The translations under genes were made by a program, and so were the position numbers. Below are positions 16,911 to 26,700 of a stretch of 30,881 nucleotides of DNA, piece by piece. Every line of letters starts with the position of its first letter. The first letter of the stretch is position 1. A model generated the notes under the pieces. The model was not told where the DNA came from. It worked only from the letters and a program-made list of their open reading frames with translations, and did not search any database. Source of the stretch: DASWUD01 sp036401755 (lineage in GTDB: Bacteria > Pseudomonadota > Gammaproteobacteria > Thiohalomonadales > Thiohalomonadaceae); NCBI GenBank assembly GCA_036401755.1, contig DASWUD010000194.1:1-30881 (forward strand), read 5' to 3'.

Positions 16911-18215
16911 TTAGTAGAGCACCTCGGCCGAAACAATCTCGCTCATATCGATCGGGAAGGAGATATAACCTCTCCCCCCGGAAGTAGAGTGCACTCGCAT
17001 GGTGAGCGTACCGCCATCGGCGCTCTCGATCACCCCATCACGCTGTACTCCCCGTTCGGTTTTCACCCGCGCCTGATAACCCACATAACGCTTCAGCTGC
17101 GAGGCCGCGGTGGCACGATAGCGGGCGGGGACAGGGATATTGGTCTGGGATTCGCTGGCACTACCGCCCTCTTCTGCACCCTCTGCAGAGGCCTGTGTCG
17201 TTACGCGCTTGCCCCACTCAAACTTGCTGAAATCGACCGCATGCTTGTCGAGAGTAACCTGCAGCCCCAGCAGATCGATCGCATCCTTCACCGGATAGGC
17301 ACCGATGGTCTCCAGATCGACGCCTGTCTTGGGTTCGATCAGGAGGGTCATGCGGCCATTACCCTGCATGAACTGTTTGTAGGCATCAAGGGTTTCGGGC
17401 GGGAGGGTCGCCCCTATCTCGCGCGACAGCAGGTCGATGTGGCGGGCCAAGTAAGTCTCCTCGTTGGCCTGCAACTGGGCGGCACAGAAGCGGTTGCGCT
17501 GTGTTGCATAACCGGCATCGACCACTTCGAGACGCATGGAGTTGATGACAGGTTTGATCTCCTTGCCCTGCAGCACGTCGGAGGGTGCGACACGCATTTG
17601 TGCCTTCATGTTCATTCCCTGCATACCCTTGAGGCGCACGGCCATGTCCATATTGAGCAGATTCTTGACCTTCTCGTAGTCGTAACTCATCTCGACATCT
17701 ATCTCCATGGTCGAATACCCCATGCGCGTCAGCTCTTCCAAGCCGATAGACTCAATCGACCCGCAACCGAGGGAATCGGTTTTGATAATATCGAAACCGC
17801 TTTTATTGCTCTGCTCAAGCATCGCCTGTTGCTGCATCTGGCTCAGGGAGATGAGCAGTGGACTGTTGAGATCGAGGTTTACGCCGGTGATGGCGAAGTG
17901 CATCCGATTCGCCATCTCCTTCTTGCCACTCTTGTAGAGCTGAATGATGTTACCGAACGACAGGCGGACCGACTGAATCTTGAACTCATCGGGGCTCATC
18001 TTGGGACGGATCACAATGCCATCGAGCCCTACCGTGCCATCAAGGAGCGGCGAGACATAGACGGAGGAGTAGGTAATGTCGGCGAAAGGGGCCGCCTGCT
18101 GAATGGCGGCATCGACTTCATGCTTAACCTTATACCATGTCCCCCCCCGCACGCCGCCATAACCGACTGCTGCGATGATGGCGAGTACTACAATGAGCTT
18201 GATGATGCTACGCAT
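16911..18215 (-). CDS. Membrane-anchored protein of unknown function
   Basis: I do not recognise this 434-residue protein. Residues 4-22 form one hydrophobic helix after MRS, so it is probably anchored with the rest in the periplasm. Residues 23-337 look rich in strands and include PLLDGTVGLDGIVIRP, which recalls AsmA/YdgA-type envelope proteins; that likeness is weak inference. A low-complexity acidic and serine-rich linker (338-359, SAEGAEEGGSASES) leads to a compact C-terminal domain (about 366-434) ending YISFPIDMSEIVSAEVLY, which could be a small barrel. AAGGA lies a good distance before ATG 18215. The opposite strand also has a long frame, but it has neither this membrane anchor nor domain sense. 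It follows rlmD on the same strand after 104 bases. Confidence 0.7.
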   Translation of the reverse strand: MRSIIKLIVVLAIIAAVGYGGVRGGTWYKVKHEVDAAIQQAAPFADITYSSVYVSPLLDGTVGLDGIVIRPKMSPDEFKIQSVRLSFGNIIQLYKSGKKEMANRMHFAITGVNLDLNSPLLISLSQMQQQAMLEQSNKSGFDIIKTDSLGCGSIESIGLEELTRMGYSTMEIDVEMSYDYEKVKNLLNMDMAVRLKGMQGMNMKAQMRVAPSDVLQGKEIKPVINSMRLEVVDAGYATQRNRFCAAQLQANEETYLARHIDLLSREIGATLPPETLDAYKQFMQGNGRMTLLIEPKTGVDLETIGAYPVKDAIDLLGLQVTLDKHAVDFSKFEWGKRVTTQASAEGAEEGGSASESQTNIPVPARYRATAASQLKRYVGYQARVKTERGVQRDGVIESADGGTLTMRVHSTSGGRGYISFPIDMSEIVSAEVLY

Positions 18216-18319
18216 GGTTTGTCCTTAATACTTGTTCTGTGTAATTTCGAAATGGTATACCACGATGCCTTGCGGGGTTATACCCCGTATGAGGCCCTCA
18301 CCTCAAGGTGTGTTGGCCC

Positions 18320-19657
18320 TCAGCGCTTGCCTCGTTTAAAGAGTGCGATCGACTCCACATGCGCGGTATGCGGGAACATGTCCATCACCCCGGCCTGCTC
18401 CAGCCGGTAACCGTACTGGTTGACCAGGATGCCGGCATCACGCGCCAGCGTCGCCGGGTCGCAGGAGACGTAGACGATGCGTCCCACACCGAGTGCAGCG
18501 ATGTGTGACAGCGTCTCCATCGCACCGGTGCGCGGCGGATCGAGTAGCACCTTGTCGAAGCCGCCCTGCCACCACGGCGCCTTCTCCAATTCTCCCGCCA
18601 GATCGGCGGCATGAAAATGGACGTTAGTCAGGCCATTGTGAGCAGCATTTTCCTGGGCGCGCTTCACCAGCTCGGGACTCCCCTCCACTCCCACTACCTC
18701 GCGCACGGTGCGCGCCAGCGGCAGGGTGAAATTACCCAAGCCGCAAAACAGGTCGAGCACCCGTTCTTCCGCTTTCAGCGCCATCATCTCCAGGGCGCGA
18801 TCCACCATCTGGCGGTTGATGTCGGCGTTGACCTGGGTGAAGTCGGTGGGCAGGAAATGGAAGTCGACGTCGTACTTGTCCAGCCGATAGACCAGATCGA
18901 TCTGTGCGGGCCAGAGCGGCGCCACCGTCTCCGGTCCGCCCGGCTGCAGAAAGAAGCGCATCTCGTTCGCCTTGGCGAAGTCGATCAGCCTCTTCTGGTC
19001 GCTATCGTCGAGCGGATCGAGATTGCGGAACACCAGCGCGGTCTGTGTGTCATCCACTGCCACCTCGATCTGTGCGATGCGATCGTAGGCCTTGAGGCTG
19101 TGCACCAGCAGCGCCAGCTCCTCGATACGTTCGCCGACGCTGGGATGCAACACCTCGCAGCGGCTTACATCGGCGAGATAGGGCTTGTGGCGCTCGCGAA
19201 AGCCGATCAGCAGCTTCTCTTTCTTGATAACATAGCGCACGCCAAGGCGCGCCTTGCGTCGGTAGCCCCAGTGTGGGCCAGTGAGCGGCGGCAGGATTTT
19301 TTCGGGTGACACCTTGCCGATGCGCGCGAAGTTCTCCAGCAGCACATGCTGCTTGGCGGTGATCTGGTGTTCCGGAGCCATGTGCTGCAGCACGCAGCCG
19401 CCGCACACGCCGAAGTGTTTACAGCGCGGCTCGACCCGCTCCGGCGAGGCCAGATGCACCTCCTGCACCACGCCGAGGTCGTAACTTTTGTGCTGCTCCA
19501 GCGGGATGAAGGTCACCTCTTCACCGGGCAGCGCCCCTTCGATGAACACCGTCTTTTCGCCGATGCGCGAGACACCGCGCCCGTCGTGGGTAATGCCGGT
19601 AATGGTGGCGCGGATCGGTTCGCCCGGCGCCTGCTTGCGTCTTCTTCTCTTCGACAT
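18320..19657 (-). CDS. rlmD: 23S rRNA (uracil-C5)-methyltransferase RlmD
   Basis: Methylates U1939 of 23S rRNA (E. coli numbering) using S-adenosylmethionine. It has an N-terminal TRAM domain (about 12-70), iron-sulfur cysteines C79, C85 and C88 (RCKHFGVCGGC) with a later fourth cysteine in CEVLHPS, the SAM-binding stretch LDLFCGLGNFTLPLA, and the catalytic cysteine in YVSCDPATLARD near the end. The spacing of the cluster cysteines matches E. coli RlmD (C74, C80, C83, C162). Length 445 residues. It lies just beyond the exonuclease gene and is probably cotranscribed with cysM. Confidence 0.95.
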   Translation of the reverse strand: MSKRRRRKQAPGEPIRATITGITHDGRGVSRIGEKTVFIEGALPGEEVTFIPLEQHKSYDLGVVQEVHLASPERVEPRCKHFGVCGGCVLQHMAPEHQITAKQHVLLENFARIGKVSPEKILPPLTGPHWGYRRKARLGVRYVIKKEKLLIGFRERHKPYLADVSRCEVLHPSVGERIEELALLVHSLKAYDRIAQIEVAVDDTQTALVFRNLDPLDDSDQKRLIDFAKANEMRFFLQPGGPETVAPLWPAQIDLVYRLDKYDVDFHFLPTDFTQVNADINRQMVDRALEMMALKAEERVLDLFCGLGNFTLPLARTVREVVGVEGSPELVKRAQENAAHNGLTNVHFHAADLAGELEKAPWWQGGFDKVLLDPPRTGAMETLSHIAALGVGRIVYVSCDPATLARDAGILVNQYGYRLEQAGVMDMFPHTAHVESIALFKRGKR

Positions 19658-19679
19658 AGGTTCTGATGTGTAGGCGGCC

Positions 19680-20450
19680 CTACGCGGGCCAGTGGCTGAG
19701 GAATTCGTTGAAGTGGGGTCGGTTCTCGCTACGCAGATAGTCGCGCACCCGCTGCAGTTCGCCCTGATACTCCTGCGTGGAGAGACGCCCGCGCATCAGC
19801 TCATAGCGTTGATAGACCAGATAGGTGTTGAGCACATCGGTCTCGCAGTAGTTGCGGATACCGGCGATGTTGCCGTCCAGGTAGTTGTCCCACACCAGTG
19901 CGCCGCTCATTCCCATCTTGCCGGGAAAGCCGAGCAGTGTGGCGATCTCATCCAGCGGCGCTACGGCGCGTGTCTGATAGCCGGAGAGCACGTCCATCAG
20001 GTCGGTATGACGCTGGTGATAGCGGCTCAGGTAGTTGTTCCAGCGGAAGCTCTGATCCTCCTCGCCGTTCTCCCAGTAGCGCGGCGCGGCGATGCCGTGC
20101 ACCAGTGCGCGGTAGTGCAACACCGGCAGATCAAAGCCGCCGCCGTTCCAGGAGACCAGGGTCGGGGTGAAGCGATCGAGGCCATCGAAAAAGCGCTGGA
20201 TCAGCTCGCTCTCCGGTGCCTCGGGCTCCCCCAGCGACCAGACCTTGAAGGTGTCGCGGCTGCGCAGCACCACCGAGATGGCGACGATGCGCTGCAGATG
20301 GTGGCGCAGGAATTCAGTGCCCGTCTCCTGACGCCGCTTGTGAAACATGACGCTCGCCACCTCCCTGTCACCCAGCCCCTCCAGACCGTAGAGACGCCGC
20401 CCCCCCTCCACATCGGGGATCGTTTCGATATCGAAGACCATCACGCTCAT
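19680..20450 (-). CDS. PolB-type 3'-5' exonuclease (DEDDy)
   Basis: Stand-alone predicted 3'-5' exonuclease related to the proofreading domain of B-family DNA polymerases. Motif I is D7 and E9 in VFDIET, motif II is in WNGGGFDLPVL near residue 100, and motif III is YCETDVLNTYLVYQRYEL near 200-215 with its aspartate and tyrosine. 256 residues, complete. It would trim or degrade single-stranded nucleic acid; its physiological role is not established. ATG 20450 begins 4 bases after the cysM stop, so the genes are coupled. Confidence 0.88.
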   Translation of the reverse strand: MSVMVFDIETIPDVEGGRRLYGLEGLGDREVASVMFHKRRQETGTEFLRHHLQRIVAISVVLRSRDTFKVWSLGEPEAPESELIQRFFDGLDRFTPTLVSWNGGGFDLPVLHYRALVHGIAAPRYWENGEEDQSFRWNNYLSRYHQRHTDLMDVLSGYQTRAVAPLDEIATLLGFPGKMGMSGALVWDNYLDGNIAGIRNYCETDVLNTYLVYQRYELMRGRLSTQEYQGELQRVRDYLRSENRPHFNEFLSHWPA

Positions 20451-20454
20451 GCGA

Positions 20455-21348
20455 TCACTCCGCCGGGAAGACGCCGGTGGAGAGATAGCGGTCGCCGCGG
20501 TCGCAGATGATCGCCACGATGACGCCGTTCTCCACCTCGCGGGCCACGCGCAGTGCCGCGGCCACCGCGCCGCCCGAGGAGATGCCGCAGAAGATCCCTT
20601 CGCGGGCGGCGAGTTCGCGGGTCACCTCCTCCGCCTCCTCCTGGCCGATGTCGATGATGGTGTCGACACGCGAAGCCTCGAAGATGGTCGGCAGGTACTC
20701 CTTAGGCCAGCGGCGGATACCGGGGATACTCGCCCCCTCCTGCGGCTGCACCCCGACGATCTGTACCGCCTGGTTCTGTTCCTTCAGATAGCGCGAGGTG
20801 CCCATGATGGTGCCGGTGGTGCCCATGGCGCTGACGAAGTGGGTAACGGTGCCGTGGGTGTCGCGCCAGATCTCCGGGCCGGTCCCCTCGTAGTGGGCGA
20901 GTGGATTGTCGGGGTTGGAGAACTGGTCGAGCACCTTGCCCTGGCCCTCCGCCTGCATCTGCAGCGCCAGGTCGCGCGCCCCCTCCATCCCCTGTTCACG
21001 GGTGACCAGGATGAGATCGGCGCCGAACGCCTTCATCACCTGGCGCCGCTCGATGCTCAGGTTCTCGGGCATGATGAGCACCATGCGGTAGCCGCGGATG
21101 GCAGCCGCCATCGCCAGGGCGATGCCGGTGTTGCCGCTGGTCGCCTCGATCAGGGTATCCCCGGGCTTGATCTCGCCGCGCGCCTCGGCCCGGGCGATCA
21201 TGCTCATGGCTGGACGGTCTTTGACCGACCCGGCAGGGTTATTTCCTTCAAGCTTTACAAGCACTTGGCTGGAGATAGCACCGGGAAGGCGCTGCAGACG
21301 CACCAGCGGCGTGTTGCCGACGAACGATTCGATGGTGGGAAAGGCCAT
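20455..21348 (-). CDS. cysM: Cysteine synthase B (CysM)
   Basis: PLP enzyme making cysteine from O-acetylserine and sulfide or thiosulfate. The PLP lysine is K43 in GSVKDRPA, and the phosphate-binding TSGNTG follows. The CysM-specific segment IPGIRRWPKEYLP (in place of the CysK form) supports CysM, which is known to accept thiosulfate. That is a sensible trait in a sulfur oxidizer. ATG 21348 is preferred (297 residues) over GTG 21354 because AAAGGG is better placed for it. It is followed at 4 bases by the exonuclease gene. Confidence 0.93.
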   Translation of the reverse strand: MAFPTIESFVGNTPLVRLQRLPGAISSQVLVKLEGNNPAGSVKDRPAMSMIARAEARGEIKPGDTLIEATSGNTGIALAMAAAIRGYRMVLIMPENLSIERRQVMKAFGADLILVTREQGMEGARDLALQMQAEGQGKVLDQFSNPDNPLAHYEGTGPEIWRDTHGTVTHFVSAMGTTGTIMGTSRYLKEQNQAVQIVGVQPQEGASIPGIRRWPKEYLPTIFEASRVDTIIDIGQEEAEEVTRELAAREGIFCGISSGGAVAAALRVAREVENGVIVAIICDRGDRYLSTGVFPAE

Positions 21349-21533
21349 GACCACACCCTTTGCTAGGTTGAACTAAAACGAGGCGGCTAGTATAAAGGAT
21401 CGAAACGCTCGATGTTGTTCGCAGCGGCGTGATGATGAAGACTCAGACTCAAGCCCACCATCATCGGCGTCATCGAAAGTTCAACACACCAGTCGTCTTT
21501 CATTAACTTCGCGTACAGGGGAAGGAGACCCGT

Positions 21534-21884
21534 ATGAATACTTCCATTCCGGTATTTGATAAAGAGTTGGCCTTGCAACGAGCCGGTGGTAACCAGGAAC
21601 TGGCCGAGGAGCTGTTGGGGATGTTGTTGCGCGAACTGCCCGCCACACGCCAACGTATCGATGCCGCTTTCACCAGCGGCGATACCACCATGCTGCTCGA
21701 GGCCATCCACAAACTTAACGGTGCAGCCACCTATTGCGGCGTCCCCGCCCTCAAGGCCGCAGCCCATCAGTGCGAAACCACCCTTAAACAGGGTGAACAC
21801 CGCCTCTACATCTCCCTCCATGGCGAACTCCTTAATGAGATCGATCGCGTTCTGAACGGTGTTGGGAACAACCATTTCAACTAA
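21534..21884 (+). CDS. Stand-alone Hpt (histidine phosphotransfer) protein
   Basis: Single-domain Hpt protein of 116 residues, similar to the Hpt end of BarA-type hybrid kinases. The phospho-accepting histidine is H59 in HKLNGAATYCGVPAL, the standard HxLxGxA pattern. Such proteins relay phosphate between a hybrid kinase and a response regulator. No kinase or regulator sits beside it, so its partners must be elsewhere. AAGGAG before ATG 21534 is a strong ribosome site. It is divergent from cysM and is followed by the tetR promoter region. Confidence 0.88.
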   Translation: MNTSIPVFDKELALQRAGGNQELAEELLGMLLRELPATRQRIDAAFTSGDTTMLLEAIHKLNGAATYCGVPALKAAAHQCETTLKQGEHRLYISLHGELLNEIDRVLNGVGNNHFN

Positions 21885-21912
21885 TCCCTGCCCAGTACAA
21901 CTCCGCTAGTAC

Positions 21913-21941
21913 TTGCTACCTCCCCTTCCTTTCTTTATGCT
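21913..21941 (+). promoter_or_regulatory. Sigma-70-like promoter of the tetR-efflux operon
   Basis: TTGCTA (21913-21918) and TATGCT (21936-21941), each 4/6 to consensus, are separated by exactly 17 bases. Transcription would begin near 21948, on the edge of the palindrome at 21950-21969. Confidence 0.5.
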
Positions 21942-21949
21942 CCGCCAAT

Positions 21950-21969
21950 GGCTGACCGGACGGTCAGCC
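21950..21969. promoter_or_regulatory. Perfect palindrome, probable TetR operator
   Basis: GGCTGACCG and CGGTCAGCC are exact inverted halves around a 2-base centre (GA). The inner TGACCG/CGGTCA form is typical of TetR-family operators. It begins at about +2 of the predicted transcript and lies 37 bases before the regulator start, which fits autorepression of the tetR-MFP-RND operon. Confidence 0.7.
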
Positions 21970-22006
21970 CTTAACCCAAGTTTTTCCAATCACCACAATC
22001 ACGGTC

Positions 22007-22648
22007 ATGTCTCGCTATACCATCCCAGCCGCCGGTAAATCATCACAAATCCTTGATGCGGCCGAGCGGATGTTTGGTGCGCACGGTTTTGAAGGGGTTT
22101 CGATGAGCGCCCTCGCCACAGAGGCGGGGGTGAGCAAGGCTAATATCTTTCATCACTTCCGGTCGAAGGAAGAGCTCTACATGACGGTGCTGCACCGCGC
22201 CCGCAAGCGTTTCGTCAGCCAATTGCTCTCCCTCACCGACAACCATGACGATCCCCAGGCAAGGATCCACGCGCTGACACACGCCTATCTCCGTCAGATG
22301 CTGGAGAACGAGCCGCTGGTGCGGCTGCTCATGCGTGAGTTGATGGAAAAGAGGCGGCCCGGCAAGGTCCTCTCGGAACGCCTCTTCGCCGACAATTTTT
22401 CAGAGTTGGTTGGTTTGCTGCGCGAGGCACAGGAGCGTGGTGAACTACGCGCCGGTTTCGATCCCGGCATGGCAATGCTGATCATTGCCGCGATCAGCAT
22501 CATCTATATCCAGGGCAGCGATTTCCTGCGCCACTTGCCAAGCATGGCCTGGATCGAAAATCCCGACTTATTCTCCGATGCCTTATGGGAGATCCTCTGG
22601 CACGGAATAGCCCCACCCACCCCAACAAAAACTACCAACGGAAACTAG
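22007..22648 (+). CDS. TetR-family transcriptional regulator
   Basis: TetR-type repressor of 213 residues. The N-terminal helix-turn-helix is clear: ILDAAERMFGAHGFEGVSMSALA, then EAGVSKANIFHHFRSKEELY (about residues 15-60). The C-terminal part is the usual variable ligand-binding region; the ligand is not readable. It heads an operon with the MFP gene (which begins 2 bases after its stop) and the RND pump. The perfect 20-bp palindrome just upstream is its likely operator, so it probably represses itself and the pump until an inducer binds. Confidence 0.92.
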   Translation: MSRYTIPAAGKSSQILDAAERMFGAHGFEGVSMSALATEAGVSKANIFHHFRSKEELYMTVLHRARKRFVSQLLSLTDNHDDPQARIHALTHAYLRQMLENEPLVRLLMRELMEKRRPGKVLSERLFADNFSELVGLLREAQERGELRAGFDPGMAMLIIAAISIIYIQGSDFLRHLPSMAWIENPDLFSDALWEILWHGIAPPTPTKTTNGN

Positions 22649-22650
22649 CC

Positions 22651-23742
22651 ATGAAGAGCCGCTCCGCTTCCATTTTTGTTCTTTTGTTGCTTGCCTCGCC
22701 ACTACTCAACGGATGTAAGGACCAAGAGTCCGCCGCCGCCGAGGCCAAACCGGTACGCGCCCTTCCAGTCAGCGTCACCGCTGTGCGCACAGAGATGGTG
22801 GAGGAGCTGGAACTCAGCGATGGACGTATCGACAGTGTGCGTGCCCCCACCCTCAATGCCGAAGTAGCCGGGCGCGTGGTGCGCATCCATGCCGATCGCG
22901 GCATGGTGGTGAAAGCCGGCGCCGTGCTGGCTGAGCTCGACTCTGTTGATCTGAAATTGAGCGCCCAGGCGGCACGTGCCGATGCCGCGCGCCTCGAACC
23001 CATGGTGACAAATCAGAAGAATACGGTGAAGCGTTACCAGACCCTGCGCCAGGAGGGGCTCGTCTCCCAGGAGATGCTCGACAATGCCGAGGCACAGCTT
23101 GCCACGATGCAACAGCAGTTAAATGCGGCCCTCAATCAGGCCTCGCTGGCTGGCCGCAATATGAAAAAGGCCACCATTACCGCGCCGTTTGCCGGACAGA
23201 TCGAGGAGCGGCTTATTTCCGAAGGAGATTTTCTGGAGCGCGGCAAACCACTGTTCCGACTCGTCGCCACCGATCAGCTCCAGGCACGCCTCCCCTTCCC
23301 CGAAACTGCATTGCAGCGCATTCGGCCCGGCCAACCGGTGCGCCTGACCGTGGCAGGTTCCGAGGGAGAACCGCTCAATAGCGTTATCTCCTTCGTCTCT
23401 CCCCACGTCGATGCCGCCAATAACGCCTTTTATGCCACCGCCGACCTCAGCAATCCGGGCAACTGGCATCCCGGCGCCAGCGTCAATGCCGAAGTGGTGA
23501 TCGAGACGCGCGCCAACGCGCTGCTCGTGCCTCAGGTGAGCGTAGTACGTCGTCCTGCCGGTGATGTGATCTACGTCATCAAGGGGGAGCAGGTGGAGCA
23601 ACGCGTGGTGGAAACGGGTGTGACGCAGAATGGCTGGGTGGAGATCCGCAAAGGAGTCGCGGCAACGGACAAGGTGGTGGTTGATGGCGCCAATTATCTA
23701 ACCGACAAGGCTGTTATCAAAGTGCAGGAAGAGCGTTCATGA
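22651..23742 (+). CDS. RND efflux membrane fusion lipoprotein (MFP)
   Basis: Periplasmic adaptor of an RND efflux system, HlyD/AcrA family. ATG 22651 (363 residues) is chosen over the upstream frame start at 22585, which lies inside tetR. The new start gives a lipoprotein signal with lipobox LLNGC and lipidated C22. A biotinyl-lipoyl-like segment (GRVVRIHADRGMVVKAGAVLAELD, about 72-95), a helical hairpin region (about 100-160) and the barrel segment (TAPFAGQIEERLISEGDF) are visible. The stop overlaps the pump start in an ATGA. Confidence 0.9.
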   Translation: MKSRSASIFVLLLLASPLLNGCKDQESAAAEAKPVRALPVSVTAVRTEMVEELELSDGRIDSVRAPTLNAEVAGRVVRIHADRGMVVKAGAVLAELDSVDLKLSAQAARADAARLEPMVTNQKNTVKRYQTLRQEGLVSQEMLDNAEAQLATMQQQLNAALNQASLAGRNMKKATITAPFAGQIEERLISEGDFLERGKPLFRLVATDQLQARLPFPETALQRIRPGQPVRLTVAGSEGEPLNSVISFVSPHVDAANNAFYATADLSNPGNWHPGASVNAEVVIETRANALLVPQVSVVRRPAGDVIYVIKGEQVEQRVVETGVTQNGWVEIRKGVAATDKVVVDGANYLTDKAVIKVQEERS

Positions 23743-26700
23743 CCCTGCCCGAGCTCTCCATCCGCCGCCATGTGCTGGCCTATATGTTCAGCGCAGTCAT
23801 TGTGCTGTTCGGCCTAATCGCCTACTCGCGTATCGGTGTCGATCGGTTTCCAAATGTGGAATTTCCGATGCTTACCGTCACTACAGCAATGCCCGGTGCC
23901 AGTCCCGAGGTGATCGATCAGAGTATCACCAATGTCCTGGAGGCAAGCCTTAATGGCGTGCCCGGGATCAACCACATCTCCTCCACCTCGTCACCGGGTG
24001 CCGCGGTGATCATCATCATGTTCGAGGTGGAAAAAGATATCGACGTTGCCTTCAACGAAGTACAGGCCAAGCTCGGACAGGTGGCACGTCTGCTGCCCGA
24101 CGACGCGCTCACCCCTGTGGTAGCCAAGGCCGACATTGGTGCGGCTCCGATCATGTGGCTGGCGTTGCAAGGGGATCGCACCCAGCAAGACCTCAACCGT
24201 TACGCCAACAACATCATCAAGAAACGGCTGGAAAACATCAGCGGCGTTGGCGGGGTACTGCTCGGCGGCAAGCGCGATCGCAACATCCGTGTCGAGCTCG
24301 ACCTGTCACGCCTCAATGCCAGTGGGCTCACCACCCAGGATTTGCTGCGCGCTTTCGCCAGCGAACATATCCAGATGCCTGGTGGCTTTATGGTGGAGGG
24401 ACCGCGCGAAAACCTCATCAACCTCGATCTGGAGTTTCATAGCGTCGAGGCGCTGGGCCGAATGGTGGTTGGCTATCGCAAGGGGCATCCGATCCGCCTG
24501 CAAGACGTCGCCACTCTTCGCGATGACCTCGCCGACTATCGCCAGTTGGCCCGCTTTGATGGCCAGCCGACCGTGGGCATCGGCATCATCAAGATCAGCA
24601 ACGCCAATACCGTCGCCATCGTGAACCGGGTGCAAGAGGTGTTAGACAGCGAGATCGTGCCGCAACTTCCTGCCGGGATGAAGGTCAGCGTCGCTTCCAA
24701 CCAGGCCACGATGATCCAGGAGATGGTTTTCGCGCTACAGGAGCATCTGCTCTCGGGTACACTGCTCGCGGCACTTATCGTCTGGCTGTTCCTGAAGAAC
24801 TTGCGTTCGACGATGATTATCGCCATTGCCATTCCTATTTCGCTGCTCGGTGCCGTCGCCGCCATGTATTTCGTCGGCTACACCTTCAACTCAATGACGC
24901 TGCTCGCCCTGCTACTGCTCATCGGCGTGGTCGTCGATGACGCCATCGTGGTGCTGGAGAATGTCTATCGCCATCGCGAAAAGCTCGATCCCAATCCGCT
25001 CAGCGCTGCACTAAACGGCACCAATGAAGTGGTCTTCGCGGTCTTCGCGGCAAGTCTGACCCTCGTCTCGATTTTTGCACCGGTGATTTTCCTCGGCGGT
25101 ATCGTCGGCCGCTTCCTGCAATCGTTCGCCGTCGTCGTGACGGTGGGGGTATTGGTGTCACTCTTCGTCTCCATGACCCTGACGCCGATGCTCTGCTCCC
25201 GCTATCTGCAAGTGCAGCATGAGCATGGCCGCTTCTATCGCGCCCTGGAGAATATCTTTCTGGCGATGGAGAGCGGCTACCGGCGACTGATTGGCTATGC
25301 CCTGCTTCACCGCTGGAAGATCGTCCTCTTTACCCTCGCCACGGTACTCTCCAGCGGCCTCTTCTTTTCGCTGGTAGGTAAGGCGTTCGTCCCTCCCGAG
25401 GACGAGGGGCGCTTCATGGTCATCTTCAAAACCCCTTTGGGCAGCAGTATCGACTACACCAATGAACGGCTCGCCGCAGTTGAAAAGGTGTTGGCCAGTC
25501 ACAAGGAGGTCGCCAGCTATTTTTCCGCTATCGGTCTTGGTCAGCAGGGCCAGGTCAATCAGGGAACGTCCTTCGTCAATCTGGTGCCGCGTGCGGAGCG
25601 TGACCTGAAACAGTACGATCTGATGCCCATCGTGCAGAAGGAGCTGGCTCAGCTCCCTGGCGTGATTGCCATCGCTGCGCAAGCCTCCATCGTCGGCGGT
25701 CAGCGCGGTGAGCCGCTGCAATTTATCTTGCGCGGACAAAATCTCGATCAGCTGGGAGAGGTGGCAAGGAAATTCAAGGAGCGCCTCGATACCATGCCTG
25801 AGCTTGGCAACGTCGACATGGACCTGCAACTGGATCTACCACAGCTCGATATCGAGCTGGATCGTACTCGTGCCGCTGCCCTTGGCCTCTCTGCCGTCGA
25901 TATCGGCATGGCCATCAATGTGCTCGGTGGTGGTTATGACGTAGCCAAATATAACGATCAGCCTGGCGATGGCGAGCGCTACAACATCCGCCTCAAGGCG
26001 GCGGATGGTCAGCTGCAAAATCCGGCCGATCTGCGCCGCATCTATCTGCGTTCGCAGAGCGGGCAACTGGTCCGGCTTGACTCGGTGATGAAAGCCGACA
26101 GTACCCTTGGCCCCGCCGTCATCGGCCGCTTCGATCTCCAGTACTCTGCCATCTACTACAGCACGCCAACTGTTCCCCTCGGTGCGGCTGTCGAAAAACT
26201 GTTTGCAGCCGCGGCCGAGAGCGTTCCCCCCGGATTCAATGTGCGACTTTCGGGACAGGCCGAAGAGTTCAAGAAGATGGTTGGCTACATGGCCTTCGCC
26301 TTCGGCATGGCCATCGTGCTGGTCTATATGGTGCTCGCCAGCCAGTTCAACTCGTTCTTGCAACCCCTGGTGATCATGGCGGCGCAGCCTCTCGCCATCA
26401 TAGGTGGTGTCATCTCGCTCTGGCTGAGTGGCAATACACTCAACATCTATTCGATGATTGGCATGGTGCTGCTCATTGGCCTGGTAGCGAAAAATTCGAT
26501 CCTGCTGGTCGACCTCACCAACCAATATCGCCGCGAGGGTATGGCGATCAACGAAGCATTACGCGAGGCATGCCCGATCCGGCTACGCCCGGTGCTCATG
26601 ACCTCCTTCACGGTTATTCTCGCCCTACTCCCCGCCGCACTCGGCTTCGGTGCGGGTTCTGACACCAATGGTCCTCTCGCCGTCGCCATCATCGGGGGCA

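Noticed and set aside
16731..18410. 559-residue plus-strand frame opposite the unknown membrane gene
   Set aside because: The minus-strand frame has a ribosome site, a membrane anchor and domain-like layout. The plus frame starts inside the cupin remnant and has none of these.
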